Source of the DNA: Litsea cubeba
Lineage: Eukaryota; Streptophyta; Magnoliopsida; Laurales; Lauraceae
Length of the DNA stretch: 64,000 bases
Reading direction: 5' to 3'
Assembly (NCBI GenBank): GCA_012931725.1
Contig: CM022947.1
Location: 18,111,554-18,175,553 of the forward strand
Shown: piece by piece, positions 10,601-21,684 of the stretch
Position numbering within the stretch: position 1 is the stretch's first letter
Layout of the letters: every line of letters starts with the position of its first letter
Translations under genes and position numbers: made by a program
The notes under the pieces: model-generated
The model's database searches: none
Seen by the model: the letters and a program-made list of their open reading frames with translations, nothing else
What the model was told of the DNA's origin: nothing

Positions 10601-13600
10601 AAAACAATAGACCTGTTAGTGTTGTTATTATCTAGATACTAAGAATCTTTGCAGGCCAGACCTAGGGCACCCATCTAGCGCACCCATCCTCTTTATCAGT
10701 CCACTGTTGTGTCCCAGTCCATCAAAGGGTATAAAAAAGATCCCCAATGGGGCCAACAAACTCAACCTTGTAGCAATAGTCTTGTTTTTCTTAACTACCA
10801 GTGATCCATAGTAACATCAATCAAAACACAGAAACAGTGAATGTTTGTACGAATCCAGACCATGGATGGGCCACTTCTATTTTGTCTTTTAGTATTTGCT
10901 TGTATGAGAGCAATTAAATGGCTTGGACCAGGCAAAAGAACAGATCAGTTTGGGTCCTCTCCCAAAGCCGGCACATAGCAACAAATGATTAATTGGCACA
11001 TCACATATTCATTCCCACAGCAAAATATTTATTTTGTAGTTGATGACTTAAAAAATGAAGATTTCCTTTTCAGATCCCTTGCTTCATTAGGTGAAAGAAA
11101 GAACAATTTTTTCAAAAAAAAAAAAAAAAAAGGCCATTGGAGATGTTTCAAACGAGTATCCATAGACAGAATAATAAATCATAACAAGTAACTAGTAAAA
11201 GGACAGGCAAAGAAGAATAATAAATGTAAGTAGTTGGTCTTCTACAGAAGAAAAAAACAGTGAGTAGTTGGAAAAGGACATAATGGATCTAAAATTAAAA
11301 AGAACGTAACTTCAAAAAAGACACGCTGGTAAAAAAAAAAATATGACTACACGTTAATGTGCCTTGGGATAAATTAAAATGGAGAAATAAAATTCATGTA
11401 ACTAACTCCAATATAATTGGCACGAGGCTTTGATGGTGACGATGATGAGTGCCTCAAAAAAGATGATGCAATGAAAAAGTAGAACTCAAAAAAAACAACC
11501 TTGAATGAATGGGATAATAAAACAATAGGAAACTAGAAAATATTGCTAACTGATGTTGTATCTTTACTGTTACCAATAGATTTCAGAAGGCACTCAATAA
11601 CAGAGAATTCGAATCAAACATGAAAGTTAAAAATGAAAGGAATCATAATCATTTCTATACACGAAAGTTAAAGGTAAAAACAGTACTACTGACATAGTAC
11701 TCAATTGTATGATAAAACTTATCAAGCCATATATGGCTAATGCTAATTTCTAGATGACGAACCTTGAGATGAATAAAACAGATAACGGATTTCTCACGAG
11801 GAATCTTTCCTTTCCACATAGAAAGTTTTTGGTAACCTTGGCCTTTCTTATAAACATCACTTCAGTCTGCTCGAATATATTAGAAACTTTCTTCCCAATG
11901 CTGTTTTTCTCAATGAACAAATCTACAAATCTATCAACAAAAGGGTTTCTCTATACCCAAAAAAAAAAAAAAGGGGTTTCAAGCATGGTTTTAAAACCAA
12001 GTTCTAGACCAGGTATTATCCAACCCTGGGATTTGATATGAGGTTGATATGATCCATGGTTGAAACCTTCACGTATGGGACAAAACCAAATGATTTTGAC
12101 CGAGTTCTAAAGACCATATCAACGATTGAAACCTTCACGTATGGGACAAAACCAAATGATTTTGACCGAGTTGTAAAGACACAAGTTCCAGATTTCAAAC
12201 TAGGCAATTACTTAGCAACTCCATCTCTCACCCGGTTGCACACCAGGTTCGATCTCTGGGTATGCGGCTCTTTTTCCACATGTGTGAGTGAACTCTTCTC
12301 ACATTACCATGCATGTGGGCTCTCATCTGGGTCCCAGCCACCTCAACTGGGGCACCAAAAAATGCGCAGCGGCATGGAGCGAGTTGACGGGTCAGTGTGA
12401 GATCAAGCCCACTAAATAAAACTAGGGTTGTAAATGGGTCGTTTCCGGTCAGGGTCCATGGTTGACCCAAATTCGAGGAAGAAGGTGGAACCGGATCCGA
12501 AATCGTTTCAGAACCATTTTCTTGGCTCCAAAACTGGAACCAGAACCATATATGGAGGGGTTTGGATCCGAGTCTGGATCTAGGTAGATAATTATATTTA
12601 ATATATATATATATGATTTTTAGGAAAGTTTCTCGAAAATTGAAGTAATATGTTGGGTCTTGGGTCCACGGGTCCAAACCAATGTGCAATCGGATCCAGA
12701 CCCATTTACTTATCAGGGCCTAAATAAGAATCTAAATTCAGTTTTTTACGAGTTGGGACCTCTGGGTAATTGAAGAATCAAAGACACACTTACATCCCCA
12801 GTAAAACCTTTGCTCTTGAGCTGGAGTGCCGTAACCATTTGAGCCGACAAATTAGTAATTTTATCTGTGAATGTACTGAGCAATATACAGCCACAGGCCA
12901 TGCTTTTCTGTTTCCCAGGTGCCAACCTTACTGAATCAGAAATCCTAAAAAGGCTGGGCCTGACTTACATGCACTATTGAACCCATAATGCAGATTTGTT
13001 CATCTGTCGCTATTAAACTACAGAGTCCAACGCTGTCATTAATTGTGATACAGTTCTACCAAATAAAAAATAAAAAATAATAAAAATAATAAAAAAATTT
13101 GGGATACAGTTGCAGCAAATCTGTCAATTGTGGATCTCATCTAAACGAACGTAGACTGTTGGATCAAAACACAAAATTATTTTAGCTAAAGATACTGACA
13201 CTTTTGCTAATCATCACTTTACTTGTTGTACACGTGAAGGCATTAAACTTTTAAACCAGAACCATTTGATGGGAGCACGAGAGTCCTCTACCACCGTATA
13301 CAATAATGTTACTCACTCAATTTCAATGACTGTAGAATTACCTACATAAAAAGAGACTCAGAGAGTGACATATTGTGCAATTTCTGGTAGGTGGGGAAGT
13401 AAGAAGATTTTATGGTGGAGAATCATTTTATGAAAAATGAACAATCCTGGGATAGAGAGAGTCATTTTTGGGGCCATTTTTTTTTTTTTTTAACTTGGTT
13501 TATTTGCTTGCTTGCTTTTTAAGAAATATATTTTCGAATGAAAAACAAAAAAAATTTATCCCGCACTTGCGAGCATGCACCAAAGGTGGGAGCTCCAAGA

Positions 13601-14363
13601 ATTTGATTGTGTCAAATGTGACCGGCTGCGCCAATACACAGGTGCCTAGGAGAAAATCATCCATATCAACAATAATATTGTACAACTTATTAGTACTAGC
13701 ATTTTCCTAAACTAAAAAGGAAAGAAAAAACATCATCATATTTTCAAAGGATTGAAAAAATTGAAAACATTGCAGGAGAATCTCAATAATATAGATAAAA
13801 TGGAAAAAAAAAAACAGTGAAAAAAATCTAGAAGAACATATTTATTAATAGTACATTATATTTATATATTCTTTTTTATTATCCAGGAATTTATTCTGTT
13901 CTGATACATTTATCCCAGTACTGCACTTTAGAAAAACCTCAAATTTGAGAATATCATGACATTATTTCCCCACTGATAATTCTTTCTCTATAAGGTGGGT
14001 AGATATTTATGACAATGCTGGTACATGAGAATATATTTTTCTCCTACAAAGTAAAAACCAATTACAAATGTTTCCTAATCTTGTAAAATTCAATCCACTC
14101 AAATGAAAATATACTCATTTGATCAAAGTTTGGGTTTTCAGGAGACCCCCCATTGATGGAATTTCTCGAATTCCATGAATTCCCATTCTAGGATCACAAT
14201 CACCAAAACTTCTGAAATTCCCAAAAAGAAATGAAGAAGAAGAAGAAGAAGAAGAAAAGTTTCTTACCCTTATATCTGAATCTGCTTCCTTCTTATTGTT
14301 GGAAGAAGACCTGAAGACTTTCTTCACGGATGTAAACCACCCCTTCTTCTTCTTCTTCCCCAT
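7611..14363 (-). CDS. IQD: IQD family calmodulin-binding protein (IQ67 domain)
   Basis: Coding exons in transcript order are 14363-14268, 9964-9641, 9487-9074 and 8219-7611 (96, 324, 414 and 609 nt). All introns are GT/AG and phase 0, and the protein is 480 residues. The start is MGKKKKKGWFTSVKKVFRSS, the usual basic IQD N-terminus. An Ala-rich stretch precedes the IQ67 domain at about residues 124-190, which holds the repeated IQ motifs (AAILIQSIYRGYL, then ARRALRALRGLVRLQALVRG, then MRCMQALVRVQARVRARR). Intron 2 splits the domain after GYL, the position typical of the family. Exon 3 encodes an acidic EEEEDDDDDDDD run, and exon 4 opens Gln/His-rich. WGWNWLERWMA follows, then the C-terminal DUF4005-like motif PSYMAPTKSAKAKVRS. 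IQD proteins bind calmodulin and act as scaffolds at microtubules, plasma membrane or nucleus. Intron 1 is about 4.3 kb and contains a hAT MITE. The gene appears intact; the exact subfamily is not assigned. Confidence 0.93.
9240..9283 (-). repeat. Coding trinucleotide repeat (Glu/Asp run)
   Basis: A TCA/TCC trinucleotide repeat in IQD exon 3 encodes a run of four Glu and eight Asp just after the IQ67 domain. Length polymorphism between accessions is likely. Confidence 0.8.
12058..12190. repeat. Two-copy tandem repeat in IQD intron 1
   Basis: Two near-identical units of about 69 bp, each containing GAAACCTTCACGTATGGGAC and TGATTTTGACCGAGTT. The open frames that cross it are artefacts. Confidence 0.85.
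12423..12722. mobile_element. Non-autonomous hAT element (MITE) in IQD intron 1
   Basis: The left end begins TAGGGTTGTAAATGGGTC. The right end, reverse-complemented from 12722, begins TAGGCCCTGATAAGTAAATGGGTC, so the termini are imperfect inverted repeats. The 8-bp flanks are AATAAAAC and AATAAGAA (6 of 8 identical), a plausible eroded hAT target duplication. It resembles the 45270-45809 element in its termini and in an internal GGTCNACGGGTC motif. It lies wholly inside the intron, so it should be spliced out. Confidence 0.6.
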
Positions 14364-14746
14364 CCTTCTCCTCCTCCAATCCCAATTCAATTATCTGCAA
14401 ATAAACACCTTCTGAGTCCACTACTCTGATTCTCAGATTCTGAAACCTCAAACAGATTACAAAATTCAGAATGCCCTGCATTAAAAACACAAACCTGAAA
14501 GACAAATTCCTCTCCCTCGTGATCTCTCAATTGAAGAAGAACAATTCACGTGTCATTGAATCAATTGAAAAATGTGAATTTGGAAGAAGATCATGATGTA
14601 TAAATGACTTCTTTTTGATACTCTTATAACTGTGTGAGAGAGAGAGAGAGAGATGAGATGTTGGAAAAGTAGAGTAATGGAGATGAGGAGTGGGAGAGAG
14701 GGAAAGTAATAAGTGCGAGATCGTGCAGTCACCGTTTTGTATTTAT
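14364..14746 (-). promoter_or_regulatory. IQD 5' leader, probable 5'UTR intron and TATA-like box
   Basis: On the minus strand a donor CAG|GTTTGT at 14494 and an acceptor TTTGCAG ending at 14395 define a possible 100-bp intron in the 5'UTR, 31 bp before the ATG. A (GA)n run lies at about 14636-14653. A TATA-like GATAAATA lies at 14747-14740 on the minus strand, which would place transcription start near 14710. All of this is inferred from motif position. Confidence 0.45.
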
Positions 14747-15995
14747 CGCTCTTCACGGGGAGAGGTGGATTCTTTTCACTTTCTACTTTACCATCTAACC
14801 TCACTTCACCTCTCACGGGTCAAGATCTTCTGAGGTTAGTACTCATGAGAAATTCCTGAGGTTCGTTAGTGGGGCTGCTGATCGAAAATTCAAGCCCTTA
14901 AAAGTAAATAATCATTTGTTTTTATGGTTCTTTGGAAAAGATTTCAGTCCAATATATGGTAAATGTTACAATTATAATATATTAAACTGAAATATTTTAA
15001 CTTTACTTTTTAACTTTGACCATAAGTAATTTTTAGTTTCCACAATTACCAGCAAGTTATTTCCAATTTTTACAATCACTAACATTCTCTCTCAACTTTT
15101 CATTAACATACCTTATGAAATTCATAGAATCATGTCTCTTCATACATGCCGGTAATTAACAAGGGTTTTTGTGCCGGTGTATAATTGGATTAATAGTTTT
15201 CAGATATGTGAATTGATGTTACGTTGTTTTCCACTTGATTAATTTGAAAGTGGGTCTGTTTTTTTATGCAAATAAATTTCAATACCTGGCAATTGAGGGG
15301 ATCAGTTGCTTTTTAACGGTTTGGATTTCAATTCATAGGCCCCACTAGGGAGCCTTACGAAGTTTTCCTGTGAGTGTAAGCATATAAGGGTGTTAACTCC
15401 ACTTCTCATCTTTGAACAGTTGGTACGAGCCGATGGGATGGAGACACGTGGTCAACGGTTGGTAACTTACCATCGTGGATTTCGGAACCGGATCCTATTT
15501 GAAGTTTGGAATGGGGATGAGAAGGATAATGGTGGTGGGTCCCACAAAAAGAACGGTTTTGATTGTTGGAATATGTGGCCACTTATAGATGATGATCGAT
15601 TTGATCATTCAGTTCTTCCAAAGTCACATCAGTTTTTTTTTTTTTTTTTTTGTAAGGTGGCTGATGTTGTGCAAAGGCATTTATAATGACCATCATCATT
15701 AAGTCTTTTATTTCACTCAGGTTTAGTTATCATATCTTTTTCAGTTGCATACACATCTGTCTCTGAAGTCTTTTAATTTTTAACATCATCCATCCACTTT
15801 TGATGTAGAATTGATTATTTTGGCATTAGCTACATTTAATGCTTCATAAAACCGAAGCTAAAAGAGGATTAGATGCAGGGTCCACTGTTATAAATCCAAT
15901 CTCCTTTATACGCTTGCTTCAAAAACCCAAGTTTTAGTGTAGTCTGGTTACTCTGATAGTCAGTGTCAAATGAATTGTGGAATAATTACATACTA
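14747..15995. other. Upstream region of the IQD gene
   Basis: AT-rich sequence with a T18 tract near 15633. No exon or bounded repeat recognised. It probably includes the distal promoter. Confidence 0.4.
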
Positions 15996-16729
15996 CAGTA
16001 GAACCTCGATAATTTAATATCCGATTAATTAATAACTTCGTCAAAATAATATTTTTTTTCAGTCCCGACTTGGGGAAAACATGCTAAATTAATAATTCGC
16101 TAAATTTATAAGATAATAAAAATTTGAGAATTCATATAGACCCCATACAATATATAAATTAATAATGCCTCAATATATATGTAATTGATTATACATTTAG
16201 GATGACTTCATAAATAATGAATCAATTGTGACTTGTTGCTTCTTGAAATTTATGTCACCTTGAATCTCATCTCGGACTTTTCTTAACATGGTAAGAATTT
16301 CTGTTGTTGTCTTCTCATGGTGCAACAAAAAATTATTGAATGTCTTCGCTGCTTTGAGAGCTTCCTTTCGTGAAAGCGGCTCCATAGCATCACTTTCATC
16401 TTCAACTTCATCACTTTGCTCATTTCCCATGATGTTCTCAATCATCTCCTCATCAGTCAACATCGATCTCTGAAGTTGTGTTATTCTCTTCAAGGTAGTT
16501 CAAGAGGTATTCAGCATCCATTCCATTAAGATAATTCAACCCTTTGAACAAGGTACAACAATAAATATTTTGTTGAGTTTTTTAAGAAAATAAATAATAG
16601 TTTGATAAATTAATAAGTTATTAATTAATGAATAAATTAATAAATTATTAATTTATCAATTATTTAATATCTCGCTAAATTAATAGATTTTGCCAGTCCC
16701 GATGCTATTAATTTAGAGAGGTTTAACTG
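15996..16729 (-). mobile_element. pogo/Tigger-like (Tc1-mariner) element remnant
   Basis: The left end starts CAGTAGAACCTCGATAATTT. The right end, reverse-complemented, starts CAGTTAAACCTCTCTAAATT. Both are flanked by TA (15994-15995 and 16730-16731), the Tc1/mariner target duplication. The terminal repeats continue with further TTAATA motifs and a shared CAGTCCCGA block. Inside is a minus-strand remnant of the transposase C-terminus (about 16550-16197) with the motif TDEEMIENIMGNE. It is joined to an upstream block (NYLNGMDAEYLLNYLEEN) in another frame, so at least one frameshift is present. The catalytic DDE region is missing, so the element cannot move itself. Confidence 0.8.
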
Positions 16730-16867
16730 TACTTTCAGCCATCAATTTAGAGTGATCGGTTGAGATAATTTCTAATACATCCACCCTGTATACACCTGCT
16801 CGTGCAGGGAGAGAAACCTACTCATGTAAGGAGATGGCCCCTACTTATACGATATAAAATAAAATAA

Positions 16868-17155
16868 AGTAAAAAGTGGCTTTTAACGGCGGATGAAATG
16901 CTTTTTACAGTGGTTCTTTCTTGCCGCTAAGCAAAGGAAGTTTTATCCTTTTAATGCACTCTCCAGGCTTTAGCGTTAGGTTTAGCGACTGAAAGAAATG
17001 GGAAAACAAAAAAGTCTACTTTGACATACTTTTTGGCATGAATTTTGGACAAACCTCTATGTTACCCCTTTGAATATGAGTGTTATTCAAGGGGTAATAT
17101 AGGGGTTTGTCCATATAAATCCATTTCAATCCACTGCTAAAAGTCACTTTTTGTG
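16868..17155. repeat. Small foldback/MITE-like inverted repeat with a strong hairpin
   Basis: The outer ends are inverted: AAAAAGTGGCTTTTAACGG on the left against AAAAAGTGACTTTTAGCAG on the reverse-complemented right. An inner hairpin at 17047-17112 has about 29-bp arms (left starts GGACAAACCTCTATGTTACC; right is its near complement with two mismatches and one bulge) around a 7-nt loop. No coding content. It could be a MITE or a small-RNA precursor; the sequence alone does not decide. Confidence 0.6.
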
Positions 17156-18856
17156 TTGCTTTGACGAAAGAAAAACATGCTTACACAGAAAAGAGGCCAA
17201 TGATTGAACCTTGAACAATTAGATGAGAAACAAGCTAAATATCCAACTGTGCTATGTACAGGTTCACAATTGAAGGGATGTGGTAATCTAGTGGAGACTA
17301 ACTCTAGCCCAACTCCCTTCATGTCAACAATCAAACGCTCTTTCTCTCTCTCTATGATTGGAATGCATTGCAATGAACCCACATGTTTGATAATTCTTTC
17401 TGTATGATATTATTTCTTGAACTGTCATCTAATGAAAATGCCCCCTTTCTAAGACTCAAGCTAATGCTACATAAAGTATTGGCACGTATCCACGACTCAG
17501 TGAAAAACATGTGAGGAATCTCTAAGAACTTGATTACCAATTTTTCTGAAATTGTATATATATTTTGAAAAGTGCTCTCCTGTCGCTTGGGATCCATCCA
17601 ATACAAATAGTAGGCTACTAAGAAAATTCTTACATTCAATATTGAAGCCTAAAAAATCTTAATTTTGATCGAATCCAATGGTGTTTAATGGTTGGACCTG
17701 ATAAATTTTCATGAGTGCCAATTCAAATGGGAGTGGAGATGTGAAGAAATACTGGGGGTTGTGTGTTTGTGTGTGTGAAGAATATAAATAATATAATCGG
17801 GTTGATTTCATACCACATACACAAACAGAATTTAAGCCAATGTCCATCTTGATTGGGACAGTGTAGCCTTTTATAAATATTTTTCCATCAAGGTGGACCC
17901 ATTACATCAATCATGGATTCAGGAAATCAAGTTCCTCGCCCAACTAAGTATTTGCTGAGGGCCCCGGCTCAAAGAGCTACAATTTTCTAAGGAGTAGGCC
18001 TTAAATTGTTTTAGGAAGAATCAGTAAAGGTACATTACACCTAACATTTTAGTAAAAAGGGAATAAAGCTTAGTAAAAAGAAGTTCAATGTTAGAATCCT
18101 GATTAAGCACTCCCACCTCTATCAGGAAGAGTAAAAAACAAGGATGCTACCCACCATCATGTGACCGGACAGTGACTTTTCCATTGTGCATAGTAGGTTT
18201 GATGCTGACACAGGATGATTGTAACAGTTAATTAAAACCATGGTCTGGAGAGTCCCATCATAGTTATCAATTTTGTTTTGGTCAAATTTATCGATATTTT
18301 TTGTTTTGGTCGTGAAACCGAGATGAAATACATGGCATAACTTTTCGGTTTGACTTTTCAGTCAGTTTCAGTAAAAAAAACATGGATTTTGGCCGAAATT
18401 GACCAAAATGACCGAAGTTTTCAAAAATTATGAACGAGCCAAAATGTTTTGGAAACCATTTCCAAACCTCAATTTTAAGAGTTGTTCACTTTTATAGTTA
18501 TGGAAATTATGTTTAAACTTTATTATGGTAAGGAACGTGCTTAGTTTTAAAAATTAATGAAATAAATATCTCCGACCTGATAAGTATTTTTCCCATTCAA
18601 GCAAGTAGATATTTCTGTAAGAATGGTGGCTCTTTTCAGTTTCATTTTCTACCCATGTTCATGATTTTCTTTTTTTTTTTCTTTTCTTTTTTTTTTTTTA
18701 CTATCGACTTCATTATATTCAATTTTCATTTACTATGATTCTCAATATGCTATGTGGGAGGAAATTAATTATTATAGAGATCCTCAAGCCCAAAATCCTT
18801 AACAGTTGTGCAATAATTTGGTGCATATTTGGAATCTCTCTTATTTTTTTAAGAGT
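17156..18856. other. Intergenic sequence, nothing recognised
   Basis: AT-rich spacer with scattered short ORFs. None resembles a known protein, and no bounded repeat was identified. Confidence 0.4.
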
Positions 18857-19110
18857 TTCTTTTTATATACCCTGCTATGGTTTCTAAGATTTGGAAATAG
18901 GTCCCTGCGGTTTCAGAATTTGTAAATAGACCCCTGCCTATGCATTTTAATACCTTTCATATCCCCAATTAAGTGGATTTGACGGTAAAAAAAGGGGGGC
19001 GTTAATTTTTTGCTCATTTTTTATATAAAAATGACACTTTTGCCCTTAGAACTATTTTTTATATATACCCCTAAGATTTCTAATATTTATAAATAGGCCC
19101 CTATGGTGGG
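18857..19110 (+). repeat. Dispersed repeat, copy 1
   Basis: Contains AAATAGGTCCCTGCGGTTTC, CTTTCATATCCCCAATTAAG and TGGATTTGACGGTAAA. These match, in inverse orientation, the copy at 37065-37215. A second half-copy of the AATAGGCCCCTATGG type follows at about 19060-19107. The ends resemble transposon termini, but no coding content or class is evident. Confidence 0.65.
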
Positions 19111-20220
19111 TTGAATAATAATAGACCTTCTCCACTATTATGGTGGGTTAAATTTTCACAATCCTATAAACGTATCGCTTCTCTTTCACTTGTCTCATTT
19201 GTGATGGATGACTTTAGTCTATTCCCTATCTTTATCACACATGCATGCATGCCAATTTGTTGCTCGATCAAGGGCAAAGCATATATGGAACTGATTTGCA
19301 TTCAAGGACCATTTTAGCGGAGCAAGTGGTTGAGTGAGGTTTCATTTAATCTAACTGATATCCACCATTAATTATTTTCATAAAACATCACATATTTATT
19401 TAAATAGTGGGCTCAAATTCAATACTAGAATCCTACTTTAATTGGCACTTCTTTCTTTCTCTATAGTGGACTAATAATACTTGGTTTAAAGTGGAATTGT
19501 TAAAAACCCGCCTCAAATTTGAAAAGGGTTGGAGCAAGACCCGTTAAAAAAAAGTCATTGGAATTACCAAAATAAAAGAATGCAAGTAAGAAAGGGCATG
19601 CATTCATTAAAAAATGTGGTTGTTTAATTTCATATAAAATTATTTAATTCCACCCCGTTTTCATCTCAAATTGAGACCCATTTCCCAATTTGTATAAGTA
19701 GCATCAAAGTATCAATAAAGAAATCGCATTGCGTTATAATCCAAATCAACACAACAAATAAATAGTTCGTTTCTAACCAAAAGAAAAAAATGGTTAGTAC
19801 TTGTGTTCATAAGCTTGGTGCACATCATTAAAAATAAGCATCCATAATTTTGACCAACTTCCCACATAAAGTCTGAGTCTCTTGGTTTTTCTTTATATTA
19901 ATCAACTAAAACGAAGATCCACGCACAGTGATTCATCCATACTTCTCTTGGCAGACCCTGCAAATGACAGGACAATGAGATGATGTGTACTTTAGAAACA
20001 TGTTATAGGAAATGAAATGAAATATATATATATATATATATAAAAGAATTTAACGTAAGGGCGCAAAATCAAACCTATACTTACAAATTATTCCTACAAA
20101 GAAAAAATAAAATAAAATTAGAATGAAAGGACAATAAGTAATATATATATATATAAATATTCGGCAAAAAATAAAATTTATTCATAAATAAATGCAATAG
20201 CAATATACTCACAATGGTGA
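19111..20220. other. AT-rich spacer
   Basis: Includes short (AT)n runs at 20022-20042 and about 20140-20153. No gene or bounded element seen. Confidence 0.4.
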
Positions 20221-20254
20221 TCAAAGAGTCAGATGGTATCTATCATTAGGTCGT

Positions 20255-20655
20255 GACCTTTTGCTCCCATTAACAACTGTATTCTTACATATCCTTTTAT
20301 TATGCCCGACTTGTTTCCAAAGTACACAAGTGACTTCTTGTTTGCCTGTTGGTTGACACCGGTTGAAGGTTCTTCATCTACTTAATTCTCTTCTTCTATT
20401 ATGGTGAGGACATCTTGGTGGGCGGCGATTGGATGGTGGATGGACATTATATACTACTGGTTTATTCCATTGTTCCTTGTGTTGAATTGGGTGGAGGATA
20501 TGAACGTATGTTGCTTGCAAAGTTGTGGTCTTATAACATGGGGCACAATATGCCTCCGGTCTTTCCCTCCTATTTAGAATGCATGGAATTGCATGTTGTT
20601 TGCATACAAAAGAAAATTCATTCATCAACGTATCACAGTTCCCAAGGAAAAACAC
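20255..20655 (-). pseudogene. MULE transposase C-terminal fragment (SWIM-like and zinc knuckle)
   Basis: The minus-strand frame at 20655-20374 carries CKQHAIPCIL followed by a spaced Tyr pattern (PEAYCAPCYKT, ATYVHILHPI, EQWNKP), then PPSNRRPPRCPHHNRRR. This is the usual layout after the SWIM motif of plant MuDR transposases. About 50 bp downstream, near 20325-20265, KQVGHNKRICKN resembles the C-terminal CCHC knuckle, with its first Cys degraded and the frame changed. It is a decayed remnant, probably of the same element as the block at 23509-24240. Confidence 0.7.
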
Positions 20656-20659
20656 TCAT

Positions 20660-21684
20660 TTTCATAGAAAAATGGCCTTTTTCTGAGTGCTGGAATTTGA
20701 CCAGCCATAGTAACGGCACAGCAGCGGCCATTGTTTACAAAGTTCGCCGGCCGCTTCAATCTTCAATACACTGGCCGCTCAACGCAACAATGTGGCCATT
20801 GTTCCACGCTCAGGTGATGACCGCTTGACGCTACAAGGTTCCAAATGCTGGCCGCCGAGCTCCTTTTCCCTTGGTTGCCAAGCAGTTATAACGCTTGATC
20901 TCTGGTCAATTACATCTTTCGGCAGCCGCTGGATCCGCAAGAGAGGCACAATTACAATTTTCAAATCCGTCTCCACTCCCATATGATTTCCGACGGTTAT
21001 GGCTTCTTAAAGGCTATAAAATGGATACTTAGAAGCGCATCAAGACATCTCCGACCCCGGGCAAAAGAAGAGTCGAATCTCTGCCATTTTCAAGACAGAA
21101 GTGGTTCTCCCTTCCTTCTTCAAGGAGAGAATGAACCAGAGAATCCTTCGGCCATCGGGTGATAGTTCCCAAAAACCGGTCTTTGTTCTTCTCACCTTAG
21201 AAGAAGAACGGGGATAGTCTTTGCCGTTTTGAGGCAGACATCTCTGACAACTTTTCTTCTACACTAGGGTGATGAGTTACAAAGATCAGCGGAGGAAACT
21301 TCGGGGAAAACTTCTTCAACTTCGTCTCCAGCAGACTTACGAAGACAACAATCCCTTCGTTTCTCCTTTCACTCTGTAATTTCCTTATGTTAGATCTCCT
21401 AAGCCTGACGAGGGGGTTGTATAAAAATTTGTAAACAACCTGCACTCAGAAAGTGAGGCAAAGAGAACCTATGTAAACAAAAGTTAAGATGATTCCTCAA
21501 AGCACAACAAAATACATGTGCGAGTTGTCTTCACATCTCTCTGTAACATTCAAAAATGAATAAAAGTCTTTTTTCCCTTTTCATTTTTGAACGAAACAAC
21601 TTGTATATATGCATGGGATCCCAAAAAATTGCCATTGACGGCATGGCATGTACAACTATTGCGATGAAGAAACATTGTGTGTTG
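20660..21684. other. GC-richer segment with LTR-like architecture, unidentified
   Basis: This segment of about 1 kb separates two parts of a MULE pseudogene. It has higher GC content than its surroundings, a TATAAAAT motif near 21017 and poly(A)-signal-like AATAAA near 21560. It has no ORF with recognisable domains. The layout would fit a solo LTR or an insertion, but I could not find matching TG/CA ends or a convincing target duplication. Identity left open. Confidence 0.3.

Noticed and set aside
12200..12420. Possible tRNA-derived SINE (B-box-like GGTTCGATCTC near 12247)
   Set aside because: No convincing A box at the right distance, no poly(A)/poly(T) tail and no target duplication.
20660..21684. 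Integrated pararetrovirus fragment
   Set aside because: A TATA-like box and poly(A)-like signal exist, but no coding region, primer site or movement/coat protein motif supports it.
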